Source of the DNA: a bacterium
GTDB lineage: Bacteria > CSSED10-310 > JAJRTK01
Length of the DNA stretch: 11,804 nt
Reading direction: 5' to 3'
Assembly (NCBI GenBank): GCA_024278345.1
Contig: JAJRTK010000396.1
Span: 1 to 11,804 of the forward strand
The notes beneath the pieces were generated by a model. That model saw only the letters and a program-made list of their open reading frames with translations. It had not been told where the DNA came from and searched no databases. The position numbers and the translations under genes were made by a program. Positions 1-6,812 of the stretch are shown in pieces; position 1 is the stretch's first letter; each line of letters starts with the position of its first letter.

Positions 1-56
1 AACGTGACCCTTCGAGTCACGCAAACGTGACCCTTCGAGTCACGCAAACGTGACCC
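1..56 (+). repeat. 23-bp tandem hairpin unit, two full copies plus a third partial
   Basis: The unit starts AACGTGACCCTTCGAGTCAC and recurs at 1, 24 and 47 with an exact 23-bp period. Each unit contains the 6-bp inverted pair CGTGAC/GTCACG, so adjacent units can fold either within or between units. The full element at 8882-9123 carries only one such unit (about 9024-9046), so this copy has expanded. There are no spacers, so it is not a CRISPR array. Confidence 0.8.
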
Positions 57-131
57 GCCGAGCGGAGCGCGGCGCTGCCCGATGCCAAGTTTTTTTTCCG
101 CGACCCATTGTCCCGCTTTGCGTGGATACCC
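1..131 (+). mobile_element. Right end of a MITE-like inverted-repeat element (partial)
   Basis: This stretch matches the right part of the complete element at 8882-9123. Positions 110-131 are identical over 22 bp to the right terminal repeat at 9102-9123, and 47-109 aligns closely to 9038-9101, including the hairpin around GCCGAGCGGAGCGC and a T-run. The left end lies outside the window, so its target duplication cannot be checked. There is no protein-coding capacity. The copy differs from the full one by having its hairpin unit repeated at 1-46. Confidence 0.75.
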
Positions 132-207
132 TTTTTCCACCAACAGATCTCGCACCACCGGCGGTGCCGCTGAATACCGGGGCCGCTTCTTTCGACGGAT
201 GCCATCC

Positions 208-408
208 TCACTTTCGCTTCCGGGTGTTCTGTTCCTCATCCCCGAGCTCTTGTGAGTTCTCCCTGCTCCCTGGCACCGCGGACCCGTTTCCCGCCCCGGG
301 GCCGACCGAAAGAGGTCGGGCACGACCGAGTTCCAGGCAGAGGTCGCGCAGGTGTGAGGCCTGCTCCAGGCGCCGGGTTACCGCTTCAGGGGAGATGTCC
401 AGGGTCAT
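208..408 (-). CDS. Small protein translationally coupled to a nucleotidyltransferase
   Basis: This 66-residue ORF starts with an ATG that overlaps the stop codon of the upstream nucleotidyltransferase (ATGA, 405-408), a classic translational-coupling arrangement. The N-terminal half (SPEAVTRRLEQASHLRDLCL) looks like a short helical domain of the kind I associate with small partners of minimal nucleotidyltransferases. The C-terminal half is Gly/Ser/Glu-rich and probably disordered. By analogy with MNT/HEPN or AbiE-type pairs, it could be the partner or antitoxin half of the cassette. That role is inferred from the overlap and size only; no catalytic residues are recognisable. The tail may have drifted, since its last 30 residues are low complexity. 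Confidence 0.6.
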   Translation of the reverse strand: MTLDISPEAVTRRLEQASHLRDLCLELGRARPLSVGPGAGNGSAVPGSRENSQELGDEEQNTRKRK

Positions 409-881
409 TCGCCGCACTCCAGCAACCGTTCGATATCGGCCAGATCCTGGCGCCGCCCGCTCAGGCGCTTGAGTTGTATCAGTCCGGCTCGCGACACGAC
501 CGTGAGCCGGCCATACCGCCATTGGATGCGGATTCGGGAAGCCCAGGCCGCCTCCATGGCCGGCGTGACAGAAGCAAGTCCAGGGGTAGGAGTTCCGGCT
601 CCAGGGACGGATCGGGCCGGGGGCAGCAGCTTGGAGAGCCCGCGGATTTCCACTTCTCCATGGCCGAAGCTCATGGGACGGGATTCCAAATCGAATCCAA
701 GGGCGACGGCGACCTGCCGGACCGCGGGCCAGTCTTCTTCCCGGATGAGGAGGTCGATATCCTGCGTGGCTCGCGGGACTCCGTGGATGGCAAGGGCGAG
801 GCCACCGCACAGGGCGTAGCCCAACCGTGCCGACTCCAGCGCGTCGATGACCGTTCTTAGTTCTTCCAACAGGCTGGCCAC
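405..881 (-). CDS. Nucleotidyltransferase, AbiEii/MNT-like
   Basis: This is a 158-residue protein with a nucleotidyltransferase-fold signature. CGGLALAIHG at residues 25-34 carries the glycine pair of the nucleotide-binding turn. RATQDIDLLI at 37-46 carries the DxD metal-binding aspartates. A C-terminal KRLSGRRQDLADIERL segment (138-153) is typical of the short AbiEii-like or DUF-type nucleotidyltransferases found in toxin-antitoxin and abortive-infection cassettes. The start is GTG at 879-881, chosen because GGAGGG lies 9 nt upstream (plus-strand 891-896) and no ATG competes. It overlaps its small downstream partner by 4 nt. Family membership is seen from the motifs. The role, transferring a nucleotide to a target RNA or protein as part of a TA-like or defence pair, is inferred. 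The gene appears intact. Confidence 0.8.
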   Translation of the reverse strand: MASLLEELRTVIDALESARLGYALCGGLALAIHGVPRATQDIDLLIREEDWPAVRQVAVALGFDLESRPMSFGHGEVEIRGLSKLLPPARSVPGAGTPTPGLASVTPAMEAAWASRIRIQWRYGRLTVVSRAGLIQLKRLSGRRQDLADIERLLECGE

Positions 882-890
882 CGATGAAAT

Positions 891-896
891 CCCTCC
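891..896 (-). promoter_or_regulatory. Ribosome binding site deciding the GTG start of the nucleotidyltransferase
   Basis: On the minus strand this reads GGAGGG, 9 nt before a GTG codon. It is a near-perfect Shine-Dalgarno sequence and supports the GTG start at 881. Confidence 0.65.
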
Positions 897-1227
897 ACTG
901 CCCGTTCCACGCTTCGACTGGTTTCTCCAACAAGTTCGCCACGGATGGCGTTCCTCGCGGCCCTCGATTCCCGCTGGAACGGCTTCCGCCTCCTTTTTAT
1001 CTCAATCCTCCCGGTGGCCGGTCGGCTGGCGGGATCGAGGCCAGCCTGGAAACCTCGGGGTTTCACTGCCACAGCAGGGACCAGGTCATGGGCGAGTTTC
1101 ATGGGAAAGACCTTTTCATGGGGCCTTGGGACGGAGTCCGCTTTCTGTCCGATGATGGATGCATTGGAACCCGGGTTCGATGCTCGAAGGAGAAGGAGGG
1201 GAGCTCCGTCCAGGGACCGCTCCAACC

Positions 1228-1272
1228 CGAAAATTTTTCCCCGCGACATTGTGCCGCCTTGCGTGGATGCCC
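1228..1272 (+). repeat. Degenerate right-end fragment of the MITE-like element
   Basis: Positions 1251-1272 match the 22-bp right terminal repeat (110-131, 9102-9123) with four differences. They are preceded, as in the other copies, by a T-run and CCCCGCGACATT. The rest of the element is not recognisable upstream, so this is an old truncated copy. Confidence 0.6.
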
Positions 1273-1349
1273 GGGAATCAAGGGAAGCCCTCTTTCCAAT
1301 TTTTGACCGGACCCCGGTGTCGGCCCCCGCCAAGTTTCGGTCTGCCGCG

Positions 1350-3170
1350 TCAATCCGTGGGTTTCACTACGAAGAGCAATCCGTGGTGTTTATCCCATGC
1401 GGCGAGTCCTCCCGACGCATAATCGGGCTTGAGGCGTAGGGTTGCCCATACTCCACCGCCCAGGTTCGCGCCTGCCAGGTTGAGGCGCTCGATGAGGGTT
1501 CCACCGGAAATCTCCCGGACCTCCACCGCCGCCTTCCCCTTTGGCCGAATACGGATCCAGCGCGAGCGATCCCCCACCATCGCCCAGATCTGGGTTGTCT
1601 CAAAGTTACCGTTGGCATCGAGTTTCCCGTAGGAATTGACGCTGTAATCCCGGTTTACCGCGAACCAAAAATCACCGTTCGGAAGAACGACTGGATTCGA
1701 ATACCAGACCCGCTCCATGTCGATGGCGATGCGCACTAGGGGCCTGGTGTTTCCGTTTCTGTCCATGCTCCACAAGATCCCCTGATCGTGAAAAAGCCAG
1801 TTCCCGTGCCAGTCCGGCGCTCCCCAACAGGGGTTGAGAGAGCGGGGCCTGGCTTCCTCGGCGAGCACCCTGGGAACGATGCGGTTGCCGCGCCAACCGC
1901 CTTCATCGCTCCGGAAGAGATAGGCCATTCCAAGAGATTGTCCGGACCATCGCCCTTGCAGGCAAATCCAGGCCGCCGGACCCGTGGGCGCCATTCTCAA
2001 GCTCGTGGCAACTTCTCTTTCCCCATCGCTTCCCTCGTTTCCCGTTTTGTGGAGCCAATCGGGAGCGATGCTCATCTCCAGGAGACCATTCTTGGAATTC
2101 CAGCCCAGGTAGGCGGCCTCGGATTTGCCCGGGAGGTTGACCTCTATGAAGAGGTTCCCGTTCCGATCTCCGTCGAATCCTTTCAATTCGTAGATGGCGG
2201 AACGGAGGCCGCTCTTTTTCAAGGCCGCCGAAAGATGTGTCCCATCGATGGGCGTCTCGGTGGCGCGCTGGCTTCGATCCGGGTATTTCCACACGGTGCG
2301 ATCATACTCGTTGAGGGGCAGATAGTAGAGATTTCCCTGCCGATCCGTGGCAATCTCCAGCGTCTTGTAGGCAGTCTGGCGCTGGAACCAGAGGATCCGG
2401 AAGGGAACTTCGGCCAACCGCTTGGAATTCCCGGTGCTGGTGACGGTGACAAACGATTCCCACCCGGTTTCTCCCATGGCCGTGGAACCTTCGCCGGTGG
2501 CACCAAGCTGTCCCACGGCCACCTCGCTGCCCTGCTTCCACGGTGAATCGTCTCTTCGACCAGGCGCGTCAGGCGGCGCGACGGCGCGCCGCCCGGCGCG
2601 ATACCAACTTCCCGCCGACGGCGCCTCCTTCGCGGCATAGCTTCGGAGAATGTTGTGGAACATCGCCCCGAAGAGCTTGCCCTGTTTCAGTTCATGACCT
2701 GTCAAGAAGAAATAGCCGCGGATCCCGGGACCGAACCTGCCCACCACCATCACTGGCTTGAGGGCCGTGTTGCCGCCGCTCGCCGGAGCTCCGCCCATCC
2801 AGATGCGGCTCGCCACGCCTTCTCCGAAATCACCGCCAGGTGACGGTGGAAGAAACGTGCCCCCCGGAAACAGTTCCTCCACTAGCCTCGAAAACTCCTC
2901 CGGATCTGCCCCCTCCTTCCCCGAAGCCGGTCGTGCGCAGAAGAGAATGCGGTACCTTCCATCGGAGAAGGCCGCGATCCTGTATCCCGGGGCTGTCCGT
3001 TCCGATGTCACCGCTCCGAATCCATCCGGAAGCGCGAATGAAATCTCCCAGGCGCCCACACGTTGCGTGATGCCCACGGCACTCCATGCGGCGGTCGATG
3101 TCGCCAGAACCGCGAGCGCCCCAGCAAGAACAGTGCCCCATCGGATTCCGGAAGTCTCTGAATCGTTCAT
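1350..3170 (-). CDS. Exported protein of unknown function, possible beta-propeller
   Basis: This 606-residue protein has no domain I can name. Residues 1 to about 32 form a Sec-type signal peptide: a charged start, the hydrophobic core TVLAGALAVLATSTAA, and small residues near the cleavage region. The mature part has several loop motifs of the form D-x-x-G-N-hydrophobic (DRQGNLYYLPL, DRNGNLFIEV, DRNGNTRPLV, DANGNFETTQ) spaced through the middle and C-terminal region, separated by Trp-rich strands. That resembles the blade turns of NHL/SGL-type beta-propellers. Secretion is well supported; the propeller fold is inferred. The ATG at 3168-3170 is preceded by AAGGA with a 6-nt spacer. It lies on the same strand as the nucleotidyltransferase cassette but 468 bp away, so it is probably a separate unit. 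The frame is intact. Confidence 0.75.
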   Translation of the reverse strand: MNDSETSGIRWGTVLAGALAVLATSTAAWSAVGITQRVGAWEISFALPDGFGAVTSERTAPGYRIAAFSDGRYRILFCARPASGKEGADPEEFSRLVEELFPGGTFLPPSPGGDFGEGVASRIWMGGAPASGGNTALKPVMVVGRFGPGIRGYFFLTGHELKQGKLFGAMFHNILRSYAAKEAPSAGSWYRAGRRAVAPPDAPGRRDDSPWKQGSEVAVGQLGATGEGSTAMGETGWESFVTVTSTGNSKRLAEVPFRILWFQRQTAYKTLEIATDRQGNLYYLPLNEYDRTVWKYPDRSQRATETPIDGTHLSAALKKSGLRSAIYELKGFDGDRNGNLFIEVNLPGKSEAAYLGWNSKNGLLEMSIAPDWLHKTGNEGSDGEREVATSLRMAPTGPAAWICLQGRWSGQSLGMAYLFRSDEGGWRGNRIVPRVLAEEARPRSLNPCWGAPDWHGNWLFHDQGILWSMDRNGNTRPLVRIAIDMERVWYSNPVVLPNGDFWFAVNRDYSVNSYGKLDANGNFETTQIWAMVGDRSRWIRIRPKGKAAVEVREISGGTLIERLNLAGANLGGGVWATLRLKPDYASGGLAAWDKHHGLLFVVKPTD

Positions 3171-3358
3171 GTGGCATCCTTACCGGTCAGGCGGTTCCAG
3201 GCGAACTCGTTGGGGTCTTCCCCCGCATCCGACAAACTAACAAGAGCGAATGCGGGAATCAACGACCGGCGGTTGCATACGAGTCGGCGGGCCTGCGTGC
3301 AACCCAAGCTGGCGAGCAAGCCGGCGATGGAATAAAGAAAAGGCTTGGCGACCTTCCA
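3167..3358 (-). pseudogene. Possible small ORF remnant coupled to the exported protein
   Basis: The frame ends in TGA overlapping the ATG of the 606-residue gene (ATGA, 3167-3170). It has codon usage with many C/G third positions over its last 60 codons (ending DPNEFAWNRLTGKDAT). It also holds a hydrophobic stretch ending in Leu-Gly-Cys (LYSIAGLLASLGC), loosely like a lipoprotein signal. No good start codon is present, and further upstream the frame runs into the repeat terminus at 3382-3403. One reading is a small gene whose 5' end was replaced by repeat insertion. It may equally be non-coding leader sequence. Confidence 0.3.
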
Positions 3359-3381
3359 TGAGCGCCTCACTTCACTTTGCC

Positions 3382-3403
3382 GGGTACCCACGCAAGGCGG
3401 GAC
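3382..3403 (+). repeat. Left terminal repeat of the MITE-like element (isolated)
   Basis: This differs at one position from the left terminal repeat at 8882-8903 (GGGTACCC here versus GGGTATCC). As in that copy, it is followed by an A/G-rich tract. No matching right terminus is found in the next 700 bp, so it is a relic or half element. Confidence 0.65.
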
Positions 3404-3578
3404 GAAGCAAAAAAACAAAAGAAAAAGGCTCAACATGGATTTCAGGGACCTACGTCGGAGCCTGGCCAGAAACACTCCGAACCACCACGGAAGCATGAAA
3501 AAAGAGAAAGACGCGGTGCCGAGCGAAGCGAGAAGCCGAGCACAAGCGAGGCCTACCGTCGAAAAAACCCGCGCAACG

Positions 3579-3732
3579 GGGACCTATCAGATCCGGTTGA
3601 CAACATCACTGCTGGGGCGGGCCTCCTTCCCGGCTCCGTTCAGCCCGGAGGGCGCTACACCGGCAAGATGCCGGTGCCACCGTTTCGGCGAAGAAAATTG
3701 TAAAGCAAAAACACGACAATTTGATAGGTCCC
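3579..3732. repeat. Inverted-repeat unit enclosing a TGILPV-type palindrome
   Basis: GGGACCTATCA (3579-3589) and TGATAGGTCCC (3722-3732) form a perfect 11-bp inverted pair around about 132 bp. Inside, at about 3659-3679, CACCGGCAAGATGCCGGTG is a short hairpin. Its minus-strand translation (GTGILPV) is a recurrent spurious peptide in repeat-rich bacterial genomes. No direct target duplication is obvious, and there is no coding capacity. Confidence 0.55.
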
Positions 3733-3736
3733 GCGC

Positions 3737-3865
3737 AGCGTACAAAAAATTGGGTCCTGGAATGTAGCGTCACGGCGTGCTGTGACCTTGCTCCACAAAG
3801 CAAAAGTCGTGCCATGCACCCACGCCAGGGAGCCAGCTCCCTGGACCCACATCTTTGTGCGCTGC
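3737..3865 (-). repeat. Degenerate hairpin-array copy in minus orientation
   Basis: Read on the minus strand, this goes GCACAAAGATGTGGGTCC, then a perfect hairpin CCAGGGAGC/GCTCCCTGG (3825-3844), then GTGGGTGCA. This parallels 8934-8980 of the full element and 11721-11763 at the window end. A second imperfect pair, GTCAC/GTGAC (3769-3786), corresponds to the GTCACG/CGTGAC hairpin. The termini are not conserved, which suggests an older copy. Confidence 0.6.
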
Positions 3866-3962
3866 GTGCTTTTTTCGGGTGGCCGGTACCATGACCGAGG
3901 CCCGGCGGTCGACCGGATAGCCGCCGCCGCGAGCGGAACTCAACCCTAAAAGAAAAAAGCGT

Positions 3963-4076
3963 TTTCGGACGCATCTGTCCTGGAGGCGTTCCACTACTGG
4001 GTTTTGATGGAGGAGGGTGTTTCGGACGCATCTGTCCTGGAGGCGTTCCACTACTGGGTTTTGATGGAGGAGGATG
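3963..4076. repeat. 57-bp tandem duplication
   Basis: Two adjacent 57-bp units (3963-4019 and 4020-4076) differ at a single position near their 3' ends (AGGGTG versus AGGATG). The unit begins TTTCGGACGCATCTGTCC and contains the small palindrome GGAC...GTCC. The length is a multiple of three, so the minus strand reads as a 19-residue repeat, but no real gene covers it. It lies 72 bp upstream of the truncated helicase start. Confidence 0.9.
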
Positions 4077-4148
4077 TTTTCGTTTCGCTCCTTGCCTCGA
4101 TTTTGTTAGCCTGGCTTTGGTGCCACTTACCGTTTTTCTGGGGGGGCC

Positions 4149-4643
4149 ATGCTTCCGTCCATTCTTGTTTCCCAGCTTCGCCAGGGGATGCGCGACTTCC
4201 TGGAGACCAGTTTCTGGTCCAGCACGCCGGAGTTTTCTGGGCTCATCGGCGATTTTCTGGATGAGCCGGGAAAGTTGTTTAAGGGATCCTACCTCTCTCT
4301 TGGGCTGCCCTTTCGCCAGGGGACGCGGGGGCCGGGTTATTTTCCCGGGATTCCTCTTGGCTTTCCGCCTCACTTGCATCAAGAACGGGTTTTCCAGCGG
4401 CTTTCTGGGCGGGCCAAGGGGAACACCCTGGTGGCGACGGGGACGGGTAGCGGGAAGACGGAGGCGTTTCTGTTGCCGGTCTTGGCGCATTGCTTGGAGA
4501 ATCTGGGTTTGCCGGGGATCAAGGCGATCTTGGTCTATCCCGTGAACGCGTTGGCGGTGGACCAGGCGCAGCGGTTGGGCCGGTTCGTTCACGGAAGCGA
4601 GGCGCTGCGGGGCAAGGTGACGACCGGGCTTTACGTGGGGGGC
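4149..4643 (+). pseudogene. N-terminal fragment of a large DUF1998/DruE-type SF2 helicase
   Basis: The first 165 codons look like the start of the roughly 1,800-2,000-residue DEAD/DEAH helicases found in defence islands, similar to Druantia DruE and other DUF1998 helicases. Residues 1-20 (MLPSILVSQLRQGMRDFLET) and the GSYLSLGLPFR and FPPHLHQERVF segments (46-82) precede a Walker A motif, ATGTGSGKTE (96-105), and motif Ia, VYPVNALAVDQ (129-139). After GLYVGG (about 160-165, position 4643) the similarity stops. The frame runs on to 4856, but that part is antisense to the methyltransferase. The Walker B, motif VI and DUF1998 regions are therefore missing and no active helicase can be made. The ATG is preceded by a run of G, a mediocre ribosome site. 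The N-terminus does not resemble DrmA as I know it. The family assignment is from recalled motif order, not a search. Confidence 0.7.
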
Positions 4644-4679
4644 GGTGGCAGGAGGTTGTGGGGCGGCGGGCGCGTGTGG
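4644..4679. other. Rearrangement (or assembly) seam between two broken convergent genes
   Basis: Helicase-like sequence on the plus strand ends at about 4643. Methyltransferase-like sequence on the minus strand ends at about 4680. The bases between are G-rich (GGTGGCAGGAGG...TGGGGCGGCGGG) and fit neither family. Both genes are cut internally, so the seam is an inversion, a deletion join or a misassembly. Confidence 0.65.
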
Positions 4680-6812
4680 GTTTTCCGGATCGACGAAGCG
4701 TCGGCCTGCGCCGATGAGGGAGTTGCCGCACTTGAGCTGGAGGCGGAACCAGTGGACATAGGCGCCCTGGTGGATGGTGTTGAGCCAGAGGGAGACCTGG
4801 GCGAGTTCGACGGCGGTGGGGTTGAGGTCGACGCCGAAGACGTTGTTGTCGGCTAGGAACATCTTGACTTTCTGTTTTTCGTGTGCGTAGTCCTCGAGGG
4901 GGATGGTGCGGTCGAGTTCTTTTTGTCGTCGTTGGAGGTAGATTTCGGCGAGCTGGTCGATGGCTTCGCCCAGGAAGGCGGCGCTGCCCATGGCGGGTTC
5001 GCAGAGGGTGATTCGGAGGATCTCTTGGGCGGTGGCGGGGCGGTGTTTTTCGTTGTGGAGGAGTTCGTCGAGGGCGTAATGGACGAGGCAGCGGGTGAGG
5101 GGTTCGGGGGTGTAGAAGGAGGCGGATTCCTGTCGGTCCCGGCCGGCCATGCGGTAGATGAAGGAGCCCTTGGGGTAGCGTTTGAAGGATCCGTCGTCGT
5201 TGTAGACGCGTTCGGTTTCGGCGTATTTCTCCAGTTCCCGGCGCGAGACGAAGTAGGCGGGGCCCAGGGGGTCGTGTTTGGCGTTGGTCGTTCCTCTTGC
5301 GGGTTGGACTTCGTAGAGGTCGGTTTTTGCGAAGAAGCCCCGGTAGGAGAGGAGTGCTTCGTAGACGGCGCCGAGTTGGTTGATGCCGAGCTGTGCGTAG
5401 GAGATGCGGCCTCGGCGGCGGTTTTTCCTGGAGTCGGGTCGGGAGAGGGAGAGGAGTTCGATGATGCGCTGCCAGACGAAGTTTCGGATGGTGACGGCTT
5501 CGAGGATCTCGTTTTTTCGGGGGTCGAAGAGGTGGGAGCGGAGGGGGTCGAGGTGGAAGGTTTTGTGGAGCGGCGCGGCGTCATCGGAGAGGGCGAGCTG
5601 GCGGTTTTCGCGGGTTCCCCGGTAGACGAGCCGGAAGAGGAGGGCGATGGATTGGTGGAAGTAGGTGCCGTTGCGCGCCTCGTCGGTGGTGAGTTCGACG
5701 AGTTCGAGTCGGCGGAGGCTTTCGAGGCTGTATCCCTTGCGGTAGGTCTCTTCGCCCATGGGGGCGTAGCCCAGTTCCGGCCGCGCCTCCAGGTAGAAGA
5801 GGAAGAGGAGCCGGTACATGACGCGGAGGCATTCGCGTCCCAGGTCTTGTCCCAGTTTGTGTTCGTCGAGTCTTTGCTTGCGCACCTCGCGCCAGTAGTA
5901 GACGGCTTCGTTGCCCAGGAGTTCGATGGCTTCGCGGAGGGCGTATTTGAGGTCCTGGCTGACGCCGTGTGCGTGTCGGTGCGAGCTTTCGTCGAGTCCG
6001 TCCAGGAGGCAGAGGCCGTCGCGCGGGGCCAGGCTTTGGCGGTGGAGGAGGGCGGCGGTGGCGCGGAGGGTTTCGGGTTCGCGGCGGCCAAGGATTTCCG
6101 GGAGGTGGAAGCGCAGGATGTGTTTTTCGGGCCACTTGGAGCGGTCCAGGAGGAGGAGCTGTTCCAGGCCGCAGAGAAGGATGAAGCGGGGCGGCTCGGG
6201 GAGGTTGAAGATCTGTTGGTTCAGGAGTTCTTCCAGGGAAAGGTTCTGGACGGCGAGGGGCAGTTCGTGGGCCGGGGGAAGCTGCCAGGGTTGGATGCGG
6301 CAGTCCAGGGGATCGGCGGGAGCGCCGGCGAGGTCGAGGGGGGAGGCGGAGGGCGAGGGCCGAGGGGCGGCGTCGGTGGCGCGTGCGGCGGTTCCGGTGG
6401 CCCAGTCGTCGGCGGCCAGGGCGGGGATGCACCAGACCAGGGGGGCTCCGTCGTGGCGGCGGACGTGGGCCAGGAGAGGAAGGGGTCCTTGGGGGAGAGG
6501 GACCACGGCGTTGGGGGCGTGACCGGCCAGGGGCTCGTAGCCCAGGGCATGGAGGAGCTCGGTGAAGAAGCCGCGGTGGAGATCGCTGCGTTGGCGCTGG
6601 TCCCGCTCCCGCTCCAGATCGTTCCGGAACTTGAAGAAAGGGCGTGCCACGCGCCGCAGCGCGGCCTCGGGGGTGGATTTTCCGTCCTTTTCGGCTTGCT
6701 GGCGCCACCGGGGGACGAGGTTTCGCTTCAGTTCGCCTTCCATGATGGCGGTGAGGTAGTGGTGGGTATAGAATTCCTGGACGTTTTCGATGCCGGTGAA
6801 GTGGGTGGTCAT
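4680..6812 (-). pseudogene. drmMI: DrmMI-like N6-adenine DNA methyltransferase, 3'-truncated
   Basis: About 711 residues of a large DISARM/PglX-like (Eco57I-type) methyltransferase are present. The N-terminal region starts MTTHFTGIENVQEFYTHHYL and leads to the AdoMet motif I, CEPAMGSAAFL (604-614). FGVDLNPTAVELAQVSLWLN follows from 659, then CGNSLIGA (695-702). In this family the catalytic NPPY/NPPF motif IV and the target-recognition region follow, and both are absent. Homology stops at about position 4680, although the frame stays open to 3606 antisense to the helicase fragment and through repeats. Its ATG overlaps the drmD stop (ATGA, 6809-6812), so the pair was translationally coupled. 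Its role would be methylating host DNA so that DISARM helicases spare it. As present, it should bind AdoMet poorly or not at all and cannot methylate. The DrmMI label rests on the coupling to DrmD. Confidence 0.75.

Larger units (their letters stand above)
882..1349. other. Gene-poor spacer between nucleotidyltransferase and exported protein
   Basis: This 468-bp stretch has no ORF I can support on either strand. It contains the leader of the nucleotidyltransferase gene (minus strand, reading leftward from about 1010) and a repeat-derived right-terminal sequence at 1251-1272. I see no convincing sigma-70 promoter. Open frames crossing it have no recognisable protein character and overlap the repeat relic. 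Confidence 0.6.
3359..4148. other. Repeat-rich intergenic region before the truncated helicase
   Basis: About 790 bp contain no gene I can support. It holds a left-terminal repeat fragment (3382-3403) followed by an A-rich tract, a 154-bp inverted-repeat unit (3579-3732), a hairpin array relic in minus orientation (3737-3865), and a 57-bp tandem duplication (3963-4076). Open frames on the minus strand are continuations of the broken methyltransferase frame and have repeat-derived, low-complexity translations. Confidence 0.65.

Noticed and set aside
1-56. CRISPR-like short repeat array
   Set aside because: The 23-bp units are directly adjacent without spacers, and the same module occurs singly inside an inverted-repeat element.
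1301-1325. Terminator for the exported-protein gene (ACCGG...CCGGT hairpin near a T-run)
   Set aside because: On the coding (minus) strand the run after the hairpin is A rather than T, and the stem is only 5 bp.
857-1333. Minus-strand frame overlapping the nucleotidyltransferase start
   Set aside because: It crosses a repeat-terminus relic, has no recognisable protein features, and overlaps the well-supported GTG start and ribosome site of the nucleotidyltransferase.
4149-4643. DISARM DrmA as the identity of the helicase fragment
   Set aside because: Its N-terminus (LPSILVSQLRQGM..., then GSYLSLGLPFR and Walker A near residue 100) fits the giant DUF1998/DruE-type helicases better than the DrmA N-terminus as I recall it. 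This could not be tested by search.
4853-6091. A second minus-strand frame rich in Ser/Thr/Pro/Asn within the methyltransferase
   Set aside because: It is a frame-shifted reading of the methyltransferase. The composition is the typical out-of-frame signature and no start context is visible.
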